Shown one piece after another: positions 1-7,307 of a stretch of 16,705 bases of DNA. The position numbers and the translations under genes were made by a program. This DNA comes from Verrucomicrobiaceae bacterium (GTDB lineage Bacteria; Verrucomicrobiota; Verrucomicrobiia; Verrucomicrobiales; Verrucomicrobiaceae), in contig JAGKWZ010000193.1 of NCBI GenBank assembly GCA_021151605.1, forward strand, positions 1 to 16,705, in the 5' to 3' direction. The stretch's first letter is position 1. The number at the start of each line of letters is the position of its first letter. The notes beneath the pieces are model-generated. The model was given only the letters and a program-made list of their open reading frames with translations, searched no databases and was not told where the DNA came from.

Positions 1-1
1 A

Positions 2-1816
2 AGTCACGCCGCGCTGAATCGGAAGATCTTCCCCGCCGGTCACGACATTTGGCAGCGCATCTTCCCGCCTTGGGACTGGGGTTGCAGATGCTTGATCGTG
101 CCGCTCACGAAGGGCGCGGTTGAACGGATGCAGACGGGCGGCATGGCGGCTCCCGCGAATGATGGCAGCCTCCTGCCGACTCAGATCTCGAAGCCCGAGA
201 TCTACACAGCGCGGGAGTCTGACCTCATCGCCACCGCGCAAAAGCTCCCCGATGGCACACCGCTGAATCACGCGCCGACATGGGCCTCAGCTCCATGGAG
301 CATCCCCGGCAACATCCGCCACGACTGGCCTCTGATCCAGAAGCGCTATGCCCATGATCCCGAAGCTCTGGAAGCCTTTGAAAAATGGGCCAAGAAGCAG
401 ATGATGCCCGGCCAGAAGAAGAGCGTCTGGACATGGATCGCAGGCAGAGCCAAGTCGGTGAAGAAGGTCAAGCAGGTCAAGCCCGTCAGTGAAGTCAAGG
501 CAGCTCCGACACTGGCCGCATTCCCGGCGGATGTGGCGAAGCTCAAACCCGTGAAGAAGCTCGGCGGCAGCACGGGCGCGATGCTCATGGAAGACGCCGA
601 GGGCAACCGCTGGGTGATGAAGAAGGGCGCGAGTGCCGAGCATCTTCGTGAGGAAGTGCTGGCAGATGACCTCTACCGCCAGCTCGGCGCATCTGTTCCT
701 TAAGCAAAACTTTATGAGACCGCCGCTGGTCCAGTAAAGCTCGCCCGCTTTATCGAAGGTCAAAGTCTGGCTGAAGTGCTGAAGTCAGCCACACCAGACC
801 AGCGCGATGCCTTGCTCGCGAAGTTGCGCGAGTTCTTCCATGTCGATGGACTGCTCGGCAACTGGGATGTCATTGGCCTGGCTAAGGACAACATTCTCGT
901 CGATGCCGCTGGCCTGCCATGGCGCATCGACAATGGTGGCAGTCTGCGCTTCCGCGCCATGGGTGGGCTCAAGAATGCCGACTGGAATGAGATCCCCGAC
1001 GAGCTCTTCACTTTGCGCGATGCCGCGAAGAATGCCCAGACGTCCGAGATCTTTGGCGGCATGAGGTTGACGGAGATCTCGCGCAAGATCGAGGGCATGG
1101 ACATCGCGGCTCTCCAGGCACCTGATGAGATCAAGGCCATGCTCGATGCCCGATGGAAGAACATGAACGATGTCGCCACCAAGGCGCTCGACATGGAGCA
1201 TGACGGCTGGCGGGACAGCTATGGGGAATCACTCTGCGGTCACATCTTCGGCCTCCGCAAGGCTGGCATCAGCGCAGATCTGCCCAAGGAGCTAAACCAG
1301 GCCGTGGGTGACGTGATGGTGAAGGATGAGAATGGCAAGCCTTGGGATGACCTGAGAACTACAAAGGCTGCCGCTGCCACCCCGCCTGCCGATCCGTATT
1401 GGCCGAACATCCTTGGAGCCGTGAAGACGCTGAACAACCATGCTGCGAAGGGCGACTTCAGCTTCACCAAAACCACAGTGGATGCCGCTCTTCAGCACAA
1501 GTCAGCATTGCAAAAGCTGGCAAAGGGCAAAGGCGACTCTGCCAAGCAGGCGAAGCATTACCTCGTTCAGATCTCACACATTGAGGCGGGCATTGCCGAT
1601 TCCCAAGCCAAGAAGCCGTTCACCATCCCGCCTCTCGCCGCATGGGCGGCACCGGCCAAAATTCCAACGAAATCCACGGGCAGCCTCATTGAACGGCTGA
1701 GGGACTACATCAAAGCTAATGGCGGAGAGTATCAGGCGGTCACAGATTGGAAGGCAAGCCAGGCTGGCGTCACCGGTGCCGAAAGCTTGGCGGGCTTCGC
1801 ATCGGCCTTCAGTTGA
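2..1816 (+). pseudogene. Phage head-morphogenesis protein (Mu gpF-like tail plus HipA-like kinase fold), interrupted and truncated
   Basis: An open frame enters from the left edge and reads to 1816 with a single in-frame TAA at 701-703. The first codons give a histidine-rich stretch ending 'PPWDWGCRCLIVPL' (about 65-106), the typical C-terminal end of Phage_Mu_F minor head proteins. After a Lys/Val-rich linker comes a kinase-like fold: Gly-rich loop 'LGGSTGAML' (about 560-586), lysine 'WVMKKG', helix 'REEVLADDLYRQLG', then beyond the stop 'ARFIEGQSL', 'LLGNWDVIGLAKDNILVD' and 'RIDNGGSLRFRAMG' (about 926-967), which correspond to the catalytic and metal-binding loops of HipA-like kinases. The protein reads smoothly across the stop ('GASVP*AKLYET'), so a sense codon, perhaps GAA, probably became TAA. 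A GTG at 776 could restart translation of the second part. The 3' end overlaps the convergent esterase gene by 85 bp and looks truncated after 'YIKANGGEYQAVTDW'. Read as a prophage relic; a sequencing error at the TAA remains possible. Confidence 0.75.
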
Positions 1817-2742
1817 GCCAGCAAGTAGTCCACCACCTGCGCGTGCTTCACCTCTGGCGCACCGCGATAGACGAGTTCGCACGGGATGCCCGTGGCGCGG
1901 CATTTTTCCTGGAGCTTCACTCCGAAGTTCGGCGTGTGCGTCGGGTCCTTCGCGTCCTGGCCCAGCGCAGGCGTCGCGTCGCCGTAGCCGAGGTAATTCA
2001 GATACACCGGCGGATCATCCGCCGACACGAGCGCATACGGCGAATACTCCGCGATCCACGGCAGGATCGTCCCGCGCTTTGCCACGAACTGCGCGAAGCT
2101 GCCGATGCCAAACGCATGACCGCCATAGCGGCTGTTCGGCGTCCACTCCTTCATCTGCTGCGGATCGAGCGTCGTCTGCGCGAGGCTCACCGCGGCGCAC
2201 CAAAGCCGCGTCGATTCGCGAGCGATGGGATCGGCACTGTCCGGCTCCGCCAAGTCCGGGTGAAACGCCAGCCACAGCACCGAGCATCCGCCCGCAGATA
2301 CACCTGTCCCGCCAATGCGCTCTTTGTCGAGATTCCACTCCGCCGCCTTGCTCCGCACGAACTGCAAGGCCCGCGCCGCATCCATCAGCGGCCCCTTCAC
2401 CGGCGGCACCAGGCCGTCCGCCTGCGCCTGCGGGATGTAGCGGTAATTGATGCTCACCACCGAGATCCCCGCCGCGAGATAGCGACTCACCTGATCCACA
2501 CGCGATTTGTCCCCGTTCAGCCAGCTTCCGCCATGAACATAAAACACCACCGGCGTCGGCGTGGCCGACTTCGCCTGAAAAAAATCTAGCACCTGCCGCT
2601 CATGCCTGCCATACGGCACATTCGCGAACGTCAGCCCCGGCGGAGGTTTCGCAGCCGCCGCAGGAGCCTGCGCCGCCAAAGACGATGCCGCCGCCAGCGC
2701 AGCGATGAGGATGAAGGAGAGCGTTTTCAAAGCAAAGATCAT
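1732..2742 (-). CDS. Secreted alpha/beta-hydrolase esterase (BD-FAE/carboxylesterase type), copy 1
   Basis: A 336-residue alpha/beta-hydrolase predicted to cleave carboxylic esters outside the cytoplasm; the substrate is unknown. Residues 1-26 form a signal peptide. 'YVHGGSW' (68-74) is the oxyanion-hole motif and 'GVSAGG' (147-152) holds the nucleophile Ser149. Asp242 or Asp243 in 'SADDPP' and His300 in 'PEVKHAQ' are reasonable candidates for the rest of the triad. I chose the ATG at 2742 over the in-frame TTG at 2745: it shares one base with the stop of the upstream sialidase gene (TGATG) and has GGAGAAG a few bases upstream. It is last in the GH32 - BNR - esterase cluster. Its final ~24 residues ('ADAKPAKL...QSVTA') have no counterpart in the close paralogue at 8174-9133 and are antisense to the phage relic, so the original C-terminus probably lay near 'LLAQLK'. 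Confidence 0.85.
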   Translation of the reverse strand: MIFALKTLSFILIAALAAASSLAAQAPAAAAKPPPGLTFANVPYGRHERQVLDFFQAKSATPTPVVFYVHGGSWLNGDKSRVDQVSRYLAAGISVVSINYRYIPQAQADGLVPPVKGPLMDAARALQFVRSKAAEWNLDKERIGGTGVSAGGCSVLWLAFHPDLAEPDSADPIARESTRLWCAAVSLAQTTLDPQQMKEWTPNSRYGGHAFGIGSFAQFVAKRGTILPWIAEYSPYALVSADDPPVYLNYLGYGDATPALGQDAKDPTHTPNFGVKLQEKCRATGIPCELVYRGAPEVKHAQVVDYLLAQLKADAKPAKLSAPVTPAWLAFQSVTA

Positions 2743-4028
2743 CAACGCTTCTCCTTCCCCTTCTCCCGCAGCTTTCGCTCATCGGCCTTCTTGAGTTCGA
2801 TGGCATTGCCATAGCCGGTGGCGCGGTTGATGACTTGGCGGAGTCGCGAGTCGGGGGATGCGATTTTTCCGGCGCGGATATCGCCTTCGCGAATGACCGC
2901 GAAGGCGATTTCTTTCCCCGGGCCGGCGTCGGGGTCGTAGCGATACATGGCGGGGAAGCAGCCGTAGCGCCAGGAATCGTAGGTCACGAAGATGCGTCCA
3001 TCGGGCGACTGCGTGGCGTCGGGGTAGGAGCACTCGCGGGTGTCGAGCAGGAGCTTGTGCGGCCATGTGCGGCCTTCGTCGTCGGAGAGCCACACGGCGA
3101 TTTTCGAGCGCGGATACATCGGCTTGCTCTTGAGGCCGAGTTGAAATTGATCGCTCTCAGTGAGGTCGTGATAGACGAGCAGGAAAGCTCCCGAAGCGAG
3201 CCGCCGCACATGAGCGCGTGTGTTTGGGCCGGCGCGGAATGGAATCGGAGCGCTCCAAGTGTGGCCGCCATCGGTGGAGGTGCTTTCGCTGAGGCCGGTG
3301 GTGGTGCGGATGATCATCCAGAGGTCGCCGTTCTTGCGCTGCGCGAGCGTGTGCTCACTGTAGTTGCGCACGTCTTTCGGCACGCTGGTGCCGCCTAGAA
3401 AGGTCCACGAAGCGCCGTCGTCGGTGCTGCTGAGCACGCCAGTTTCTTTGTCGACCACCTTGCCGTCGATGTAGATCGGTGCCAACCACGCGCCGCTGTG
3501 GCTGAGGATCGGTTTGCCAAACAGACGACCGCCGCTGAAGACGAGAAACGGCTCGGACCACTTTGGCGCGGCATCGTCCGGCGAATCGGTGCGGATGGCG
3601 AAGGTGCCGTAGGCTTTCATCTTGCCATTCGAGTCGCGCACCGACTGCACATAGAAGAGCCACAAGCGGCCCTTCGGATCGAGCCACGGCACGGCATCGA
3701 AGGTGGAGGACTCCGGCGTTGGGCCTTGGATGAGGAGCACGGGCTTCGTCCACGTATTCCCCTCATCGCCGCTGGTGGCGACGACGCAGTAGTTCCCCGG
3801 CAAGCCCTCGCTCTTCGCGCCGCTATACCAGATGCTCCACAGGCGACCCTTCGGCGCTCGCTCGATGCCCGGGATGCCCTGCCAAACGCGTGCGTTGTCC
3901 TCAGCTTCCGTGCCGAGGGCCGTGATGATGAGGGATTGAGGAGCCGACGAGTTGACCTCCGCCGCCTTTGATGTGTGCACACCGATGATGAGCAGGATGC
4001 CGAGTAAAAGAAGAGGGAGGTGCTTCAT
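2742..4028 (-). CDS. Secreted BNR-repeat sialidase-family protein
   Basis: A 428-residue exported beta-propeller protein of the BNR_2/exo-alpha-sialidase type. It begins with a clear signal peptide ('LLLLGILLIIGVHTSKAA', residues 5-22). Four Asp-box repeats of the form S-x-D-x-G-x-T/S-W are visible: 'SGDEGNTW' (86-93), 'STDDGASW' (201-208), 'STDGGHTW' (251-258) and 'SDDEGRTW' (315-322), spaced as in a six-bladed propeller. 'RNYSEHTLAQRKNGDLW' and 'ECSYPDATQSPDGRIFVTY' match conserved blocks of the family. The tail is basic and charged. Many members in Verrucomicrobiota and Planctomycetota have unproven substrates, so sialic acid release is only a family-level guess. The gene begins 36 bp after the GH32-like gene ends and its TGA overlaps the esterase ATG by one base, so the three are probably co-transcribed. 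No obvious ribosome binding site precedes the ATG at 4028. Confidence 0.85.
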   Translation of the reverse strand: MKHLPLLLLGILLIIGVHTSKAAEVNSSAPQSLIITALGTEAEDNARVWQGIPGIERAPKGRLWSIWYSGAKSEGLPGNYCVVATSGDEGNTWTKPVLLIQGPTPESSTFDAVPWLDPKGRLWLFYVQSVRDSNGKMKAYGTFAIRTDSPDDAAPKWSEPFLVFSGGRLFGKPILSHSGAWLAPIYIDGKVVDKETGVLSSTDDGASWTFLGGTSVPKDVRNYSEHTLAQRKNGDLWMIIRTTTGLSESTSTDGGHTWSAPIPFRAGPNTRAHVRRLASGAFLLVYHDLTESDQFQLGLKSKPMYPRSKIAVWLSDDEGRTWPHKLLLDTRECSYPDATQSPDGRIFVTYDSWRYGCFPAMYRYDPDAGPGKEIAFAVIREGDIRAGKIASPDSRLRQVINRATGYGNAIELKKADERKLREKGKEKR

Positions 4029-4064
4029 GAGCGTGGAGTCGCAGTTGGGCGCATTTGCCCTTCA

Positions 4065-5267
4065 TCAGGATCGCTGCGGCGGCAGCTTCTTCACCTTCAG
4101 GGCCAGGACCTGCATCTGACCGCCTGCGACTTTCAGGCCGAGGTTGCCGGTGGCGAAATCATAGGCGCGGCAGGTGAAGGCGTGGCGGTCGTTGATGAAG
4201 CACTCAATGATCGCGCCTTGGACGAAGGCCTGGATGGTGACGGGTTGGTTGGCATCGAACTCGACGCGGCGCGAGAACTCCGATGAGCCGCGCTTGAGAC
4301 TGACAAGCTGGTTCTCGGGATGGATGAGCAGGGGGTAGCCGCTGCCTGGCTGCCGCTGTCTCATCGTCAGAGTGAGGATCGCTTTGGGATCGAGCTGGAC
4401 GGTGCATTGCAGCAGGTAGTCGTCGGGCACTTTGAAGCTGCACGCGCCGCCTTCGGGGCCGCAGGTGAGCTTCTTGTCCGCGTATTGCCAGGTGCCGATG
4501 GTCTCGCCCGGCGCGGGTGCGGAGGTGAGGTCGAGCGCGGTGGTGGTGAAGGCGACGGTCACTTCGGCGGCGGGTCGCGAGTAGAGCTGGCCATCGGGAC
4601 CGGGATAGATTTCGCGCGGCAGACTCAGCGTGCCGCCCCAGAGTCCTTCGCCGCTGTCGCGTCCGCCTTTCAAATCACGAATCCAGCCCCAGATGAGCCG
4701 CCGCTTGCCGTCGAATAGCGACTTCGGCACGACGAGGTCGCCGCTCTCATAGGGCTGCATGTCCGCCGGAGCGTAGGGGCCTTCAGCTTTGGCGGCAGAG
4801 GCAAAATGCGCCTGCGAGGCGATGACAAACCAGCGTCCCTGCATCGGCATGACGTTCGGGCAATCCAGCCCCACACCCATGGCATAGGTGCCGAGTGGTG
4901 TCTGCGGGGTCCACTGCATCAGGTCGGGCGAAGTGTAGAGTCCGAAACACGGGCGATGCCCTTCAGCCGTGAGCGCGTGCAGCACCATCCACCAGCGCTG
5001 GGCGTCTTGGTTCCAAAACACATCGGCATCGCGAAAGGCCTGATGATGCGAGGTGACGGATGCGGCGGGTCCATTGACCGGCTTGCTCCAATAGACTTTT
5101 CCATCGGAATAAAGCGTGCGCTGCGGCTGCTTTTCCCAGCGGATCAAACCCGTGCTCGTCGCCACCATCACCTTCTGCTCGCCCTTCGGATCAAACACAT
5201 TTTGCCTTTCAGCGGCGTCCTGCGCCAGCCCGCCACACAGCCAGACGGCTTGATCGGCGACGGCCAC
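4065..5267 (-). CDS. GH32-like glycoside hydrolase (fructanase/invertase family), N-terminally incomplete and catalytically altered
   Basis: About 400 residues from the only usable start (GTG at 5267) to TGA at 4065. GH32 landmarks are 'FRDADVFW' (78-85, RDP motif), 'GLDCPNV' (133-139, EC motif), 'RLIWGWIRD' (190-198), 'LWGGTLSLPRE' (209-219) and, in the C-terminal beta-sandwich, 'ECFINDRHAFTCRAY' (355-369). GH32 enzymes use an Asp in an N-terminal NDPNG motif as nucleophile, the Asp of RDP to stabilise the substrate and the Glu of EC as acid/base. Here NDPNG is absent, RDP reads RDA and EC reads DC. The frame stays open upstream only to a TGA at 5328-5330, with plausible family-like sequence ('GWQQVVAVADQAVWLCGG') before the GTG but no ATG, GTG or TTG start and no signal peptide. 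It therefore looks 5'-truncated, perhaps a decaying first gene of the cluster. An inactive or divergent GH32 relative is the alternative. Confidence 0.7.
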   Translation of the reverse strand: MAVADQAVWLCGGLAQDAAERQNVFDPKGEQKVMVATSTGLIRWEKQPQRTLYSDGKVYWSKPVNGPAASVTSHHQAFRDADVFWNQDAQRWWMVLHALTAEGHRPCFGLYTSPDLMQWTPQTPLGTYAMGVGLDCPNVMPMQGRWFVIASQAHFASAAKAEGPYAPADMQPYESGDLVVPKSLFDGKRRLIWGWIRDLKGGRDSGEGLWGGTLSLPREIYPGPDGQLYSRPAAEVTVAFTTTALDLTSAPAPGETIGTWQYADKKLTCGPEGGACSFKVPDDYLLQCTVQLDPKAILTLTMRQRQPGSGYPLLIHPENQLVSLKRGSSEFSRRVEFDANQPVTIQAFVQGAIIECFINDRHAFTCRAYDFATGNLGLKVAGGQMQVLALKVKKLPPQRS

Positions 5268-5330
5268 TACCTGCTGCCACCCCCACCGGGACGACCACCG
5301 GCGAGGTGATGTTCTCGCGCCCCTAATTCA

Positions 5331-5438
5331 TGGGAGTGGATTTCAGTGAGGCGAAAGTGGAAGGACGGGCTTGAGAAGTGAGCGCCAGTTTCGTTCACTG
5401 GGCTCGTATTCGTCTAAACTCACCCGCCCTGACCACCC
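5331..5438. promoter_or_regulatory. Intergenic region between the GH32-like remnant and the UPF0261 gene
   Basis: This 108-bp gap must carry the promoter for the plus-strand UPF0261 gene. TTGAGA at 5371-5376 resembles a -35 box, but no convincing -10 box lies at the right spacing, so no promoter is pinned down. No Shine-Dalgarno sequence precedes the ATG at 5439. Nothing here encodes the missing N-terminus of the GH32-like protein in any minus-strand frame. Confidence 0.3.
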
Positions 5439-6665
5439 ATGCCTACCATCGCCATCCTCGGCACGTTTGATTCCAAAGGCCCCGAACACGGCTTCGTCGC
5501 CGATTGCATCCGTGGGCGTGGCTTTGACACCCTGCTCATCAATGCAGGCAGTCTGGCCGCGCCGGGCATCACACCGGACATCAGCGCCGATGAAGTCGCC
5601 GCCGCTGGGGCCGATGACTGGAAGGCCGTGCTCGCCCGCCAGGATCGCGGTGAATGCGTGACGCTCATGGCGAAAGGAGCCGCGAAGGTCTTGGCCGACC
5701 TGGTGGAAAGCGGACGCGTGCAGGGCATCATCTCCCTTGGCGGTGGTGGCGGCACGGCCATCTGCACGGCGGCGATGCGCGGGCTGCCCATCGGTTTCCC
5801 GAAGGTGATGGTCAGCACACTCGCCAGTGGCAACACCGCGCCCTACGTCGGCACGAAGGACATCGTCATGATCCCGGCCATCGCTGATGTGGCGGGCATC
5901 AACCGCCTCACCCGCGTCATCTTTGAAAACGCCGCCGGAGCTGTCTGCGGCATGGTGCAGGCCGCTGAGGGCCGCAAACAAAGGCCATCGTCTGACAAGC
6001 CGCTCATCGTCGCCAGCATGTTTGGCAACACCACTGCCTGTGTGACGGCGGCGAAGGAACAGCTCGAACAAGCGGGCTACGAGGTACTCGTCTTTGCTGC
6101 CACGGGCAATGGTGGTCGCGCGATGGAGGCGCTGATCGAAAGCGGCATGGTCGCTGGCGTGCTCGACATCACCACCACCGAGTGGGCCGATGAACTCTGC
6201 GGCGGTGTGCTGAATGCCGGACCCGAGCGACTCGATGCAGCCGCCAAGGCCAAAGTGCCTGCCATCGTCACGCCCGGCTGTCTCGACATGGTGAACTTTG
6301 GCGAGCCGCAAACCGTGCCCGCCAAGTATGCAGGCCGCACCTTCTACCAGCACAACGCCCAGGTCACTCTCATGCGCACGAATACCGAAGAGTGCGCCCA
6401 GCTCGGCAAGATCATCGCCGACAAGGTCAACGCCTACACCGCGCCCGTCACCGTCCTGCTGCCAACGAAGGCCATCAGCGTCATCAGCGCCGAAGGCAAA
6501 GCTTTCCACGACGCCGCAGCCGACACGGCCCTCTTTGCCGGCCTCAAAGCCAACCTCAGGCCCGGCGTCCCCGTCATCGAGCTGGCGGTCGAGATCAACG
6601 ACACCGCCTTCTCCACCGCTTGTGCCAGGGCTTTGCTGGAAAACATCGCCAAGGCTGCTCTGTAA
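5439..6665 (+). CDS. Tm-1-like ATP-binding domain protein (UPF0261)
   Basis: A 408-residue cytoplasmic protein covering the whole UPF0261/Tm-1-like family length. It opens with 'MPTIAILGTFDSKGPEHGF', the typical first strand and loop. The Gly-rich 'SLGGGGGTAICTAAMRGL' (about 104-121) and 'VSTLASGNTAPYVGTKDI' follow, then the second domain starts near 'VASMFGNTTACVTAAKEQL' and contains 'VFAATGNGGRAMEALI'. The plant relative Tm-1 binds ATP and blocks tobamovirus replication, but the bacterial role is not established. In many bacteria this gene sits beside one for a TIM-barrel (PEP-hydrolase-like) partner; none is seen here. It begins 171 bp from the divergent GH32-like start. No signal peptide or membrane segment is present. 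Confidence 0.9.
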   Translation: MPTIAILGTFDSKGPEHGFVADCIRGRGFDTLLINAGSLAAPGITPDISADEVAAAGADDWKAVLARQDRGECVTLMAKGAAKVLADLVESGRVQGIISLGGGGGTAICTAAMRGLPIGFPKVMVSTLASGNTAPYVGTKDIVMIPAIADVAGINRLTRVIFENAAGAVCGMVQAAEGRKQRPSSDKPLIVASMFGNTTACVTAAKEQLEQAGYEVLVFAATGNGGRAMEALIESGMVAGVLDITTTEWADELCGGVLNAGPERLDAAAKAKVPAIVTPGCLDMVNFGEPQTVPAKYAGRTFYQHNAQVTLMRTNTEECAQLGKIIADKVNAYTAPVTVLLPTKAISVISAEGKAFHDAAADTALFAGLKANLRPGVPVIELAVEINDTAFSTACARALLENIAKAAL

Positions 6666-6671
6666 TCGCCA

Positions 6672-6686
6672 GTGGATTTTTTCCAC
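6672..6686 (+). terminator. Weak hairpin just after the UPF0261 gene
   Basis: GTGGA at 6672-6676 pairs with TCCAC at 6682-6686 around a T5 loop, seven bases after the TAA of the UPF0261 gene. The stem is short and no T-run follows, so a terminator role is only possible. Confidence 0.25.
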
Positions 6687-6707
6687 CTCATCGTTCACAC
6701 TCTTTCC

Positions 6708-6977
6708 ATGAGCACCGCAGCCCTCGCCCAGACATTGTTCTCTCTGCCAATCGAAGAGCGGATCGAGCTGGCAGATGAACTCTACGCCAGTGTCCCACAA
6801 GACTGGCAGGCCACGGGTGATGAAGCATGGCTGAAGGAGACCGAGCGGCGTTCTGCCGAAATGGATACTGACCCCTCCTCCGTTCTCACCGAGGAGGATT
6901 TTTTCGCCGGAACAAATACAAGGAATTCAGAGAATGAGAGAAGAAACCTGTTTTTCGCAGATCTTGGCTTCACCTAA
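6708..6977 (+). CDS. Addiction-module antitoxin-like protein (Unstab_antitox family), C-terminus replaced
   Basis: An 89-residue frame from ATG at 6708. The first ~65 residues match the small antitoxin family annotated as 'addiction module protein': 'LFSLPIEERIELADELYAS' is the conserved helix, followed by 'DEAWLKETERRSAEMD' and 'SSVLTEEDFFA'. Such proteins usually run about 70-80 residues, end soon after the EExF motif and sit next to a ParE/RelE-type toxin. Here the tail after 'FFAG' ('TNTRNSENERRNLFFADLGFT') is unlike the family and is the out-of-frame reading of the start of the next gene. The composition turns AT-rich exactly there. No toxin gene follows. I read it as an orphaned antitoxin cut at about 6905-6920 by insertion or deletion. 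It may still be expressed. Confidence 0.65.
   Translation: MSTAALAQTLFSLPIEERIELADELYASVPQDWQATGDEAWLKETERRSAEMDTDPSSVLTEEDFFAGTNTRNSENERRNLFFADLGFT
6920..6924 (+). promoter_or_regulatory. Ribosome binding site of the small AT-richer gene
   Basis: AAGGA at 6920-6924 lies nine bases before the ATG at 6934. It supports that start and stands out because most starts in this window have no recognisable Shine-Dalgarno sequence. Confidence 0.55.
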
Positions 6978-7305
6978 ATCGTGGCCATGGAATCATCATG
7001 TTTATGCAGATAACACTGCTGATTGGACCTTAAACACGCCGTGCCTAGTACTTAAACAGGATGCTGAGGAATTAGACGACGACCCGGACGCGCTGCCCAG
7101 ACAGGTAATAGATCGCGGCTTCGATCATGTTCTCGGAATTCAGGACTTCCAAATGATCATCAGCAACGCGATTCAGCAGAACTCACAGGCAACTCTAGAT
7201 GATCTAATGGAAGCCTTTCTTCACTACTACGACAACGACGCCTACATCGACTTTGCTGAGACCAATCACACACCCAATAGCAGCCAATCAGACTGCATGA
7301 CTTGA
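6934..7305 (+). CDS. Small acidic protein, possibly DUF7716-like
   Basis: A 123-residue protein with no signal peptide or membrane segment. Recognisable blocks are 'KSWPWNHHVYA', 'ADWTLNTPCLVLKQDAEELD', 'GFDHVLGIQDFQMII', and 'ATLDDLMEAFLHYYDNDAYI' near the C-terminus. This W-x-L-x-T-P-C...YYDNDAFI pattern recalls a family of small orphan bacterial proteins that I believe is DUF7716; the family name is from memory and the function is unknown to me. The gene is clearly AT-richer than its neighbours, uses rarer codons (AGA, CTA, ATA) and has its own AAGGA site, all suggesting acquisition by transfer. It overlaps the read-through tail of the antitoxin frame by 44 bp and stops two bases before the lutA-like ATG. 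An immunity or antitoxin role is possible but unsupported. Confidence 0.6.
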   Translation: MREETCFSQILASPKSWPWNHHVYADNTADWTLNTPCLVLKQDAEELDDDPDALPRQVIDRGFDHVLGIQDFQMIISNAIQQNSQATLDDLMEAFLHYYDNDAYIDFAETNHTPNSSQSDCMT

Positions 7306-7307
7306 AC

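Noticed and set aside
1..1816. An intact, active prophage at the left edge
   Set aside because: Only one phage-type gene is visible, it has an in-frame stop and a lost 3' end, and no integrase, terminase or attachment site is in the window.
1719..2589. Plus-strand frames of 243 and 280 codons over esterase copy 1
   Set aside because: Arg/Ser/Pro-rich low-complexity translations opposite a gene with signal peptide, oxyanion and nucleophile motifs; shadow frames.
3498..3971. Plus-strand 157-codon frame over the BNR gene
   Set aside because: Antisense to four Asp boxes in the correct spacing; no family features of its own.
5343..6800. Long minus-strand open frame of 485 codons opposite the UPF0261 gene
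   Set aside because: It is antisense to a clearly recognised full-length UPF0261 protein, is rich in Gly/His/Arg/Asp in the way of GC-rich shadow frames, and shows no family motif.
6708..7305. A complete toxin-antitoxin pair (antitoxin plus the 123-residue protein as toxin)
   Set aside because: The second protein has no ParE/RelE features and the antitoxin C-terminus, which should bind a toxin, is replaced; it looks like a juxtaposition rather than a pair.
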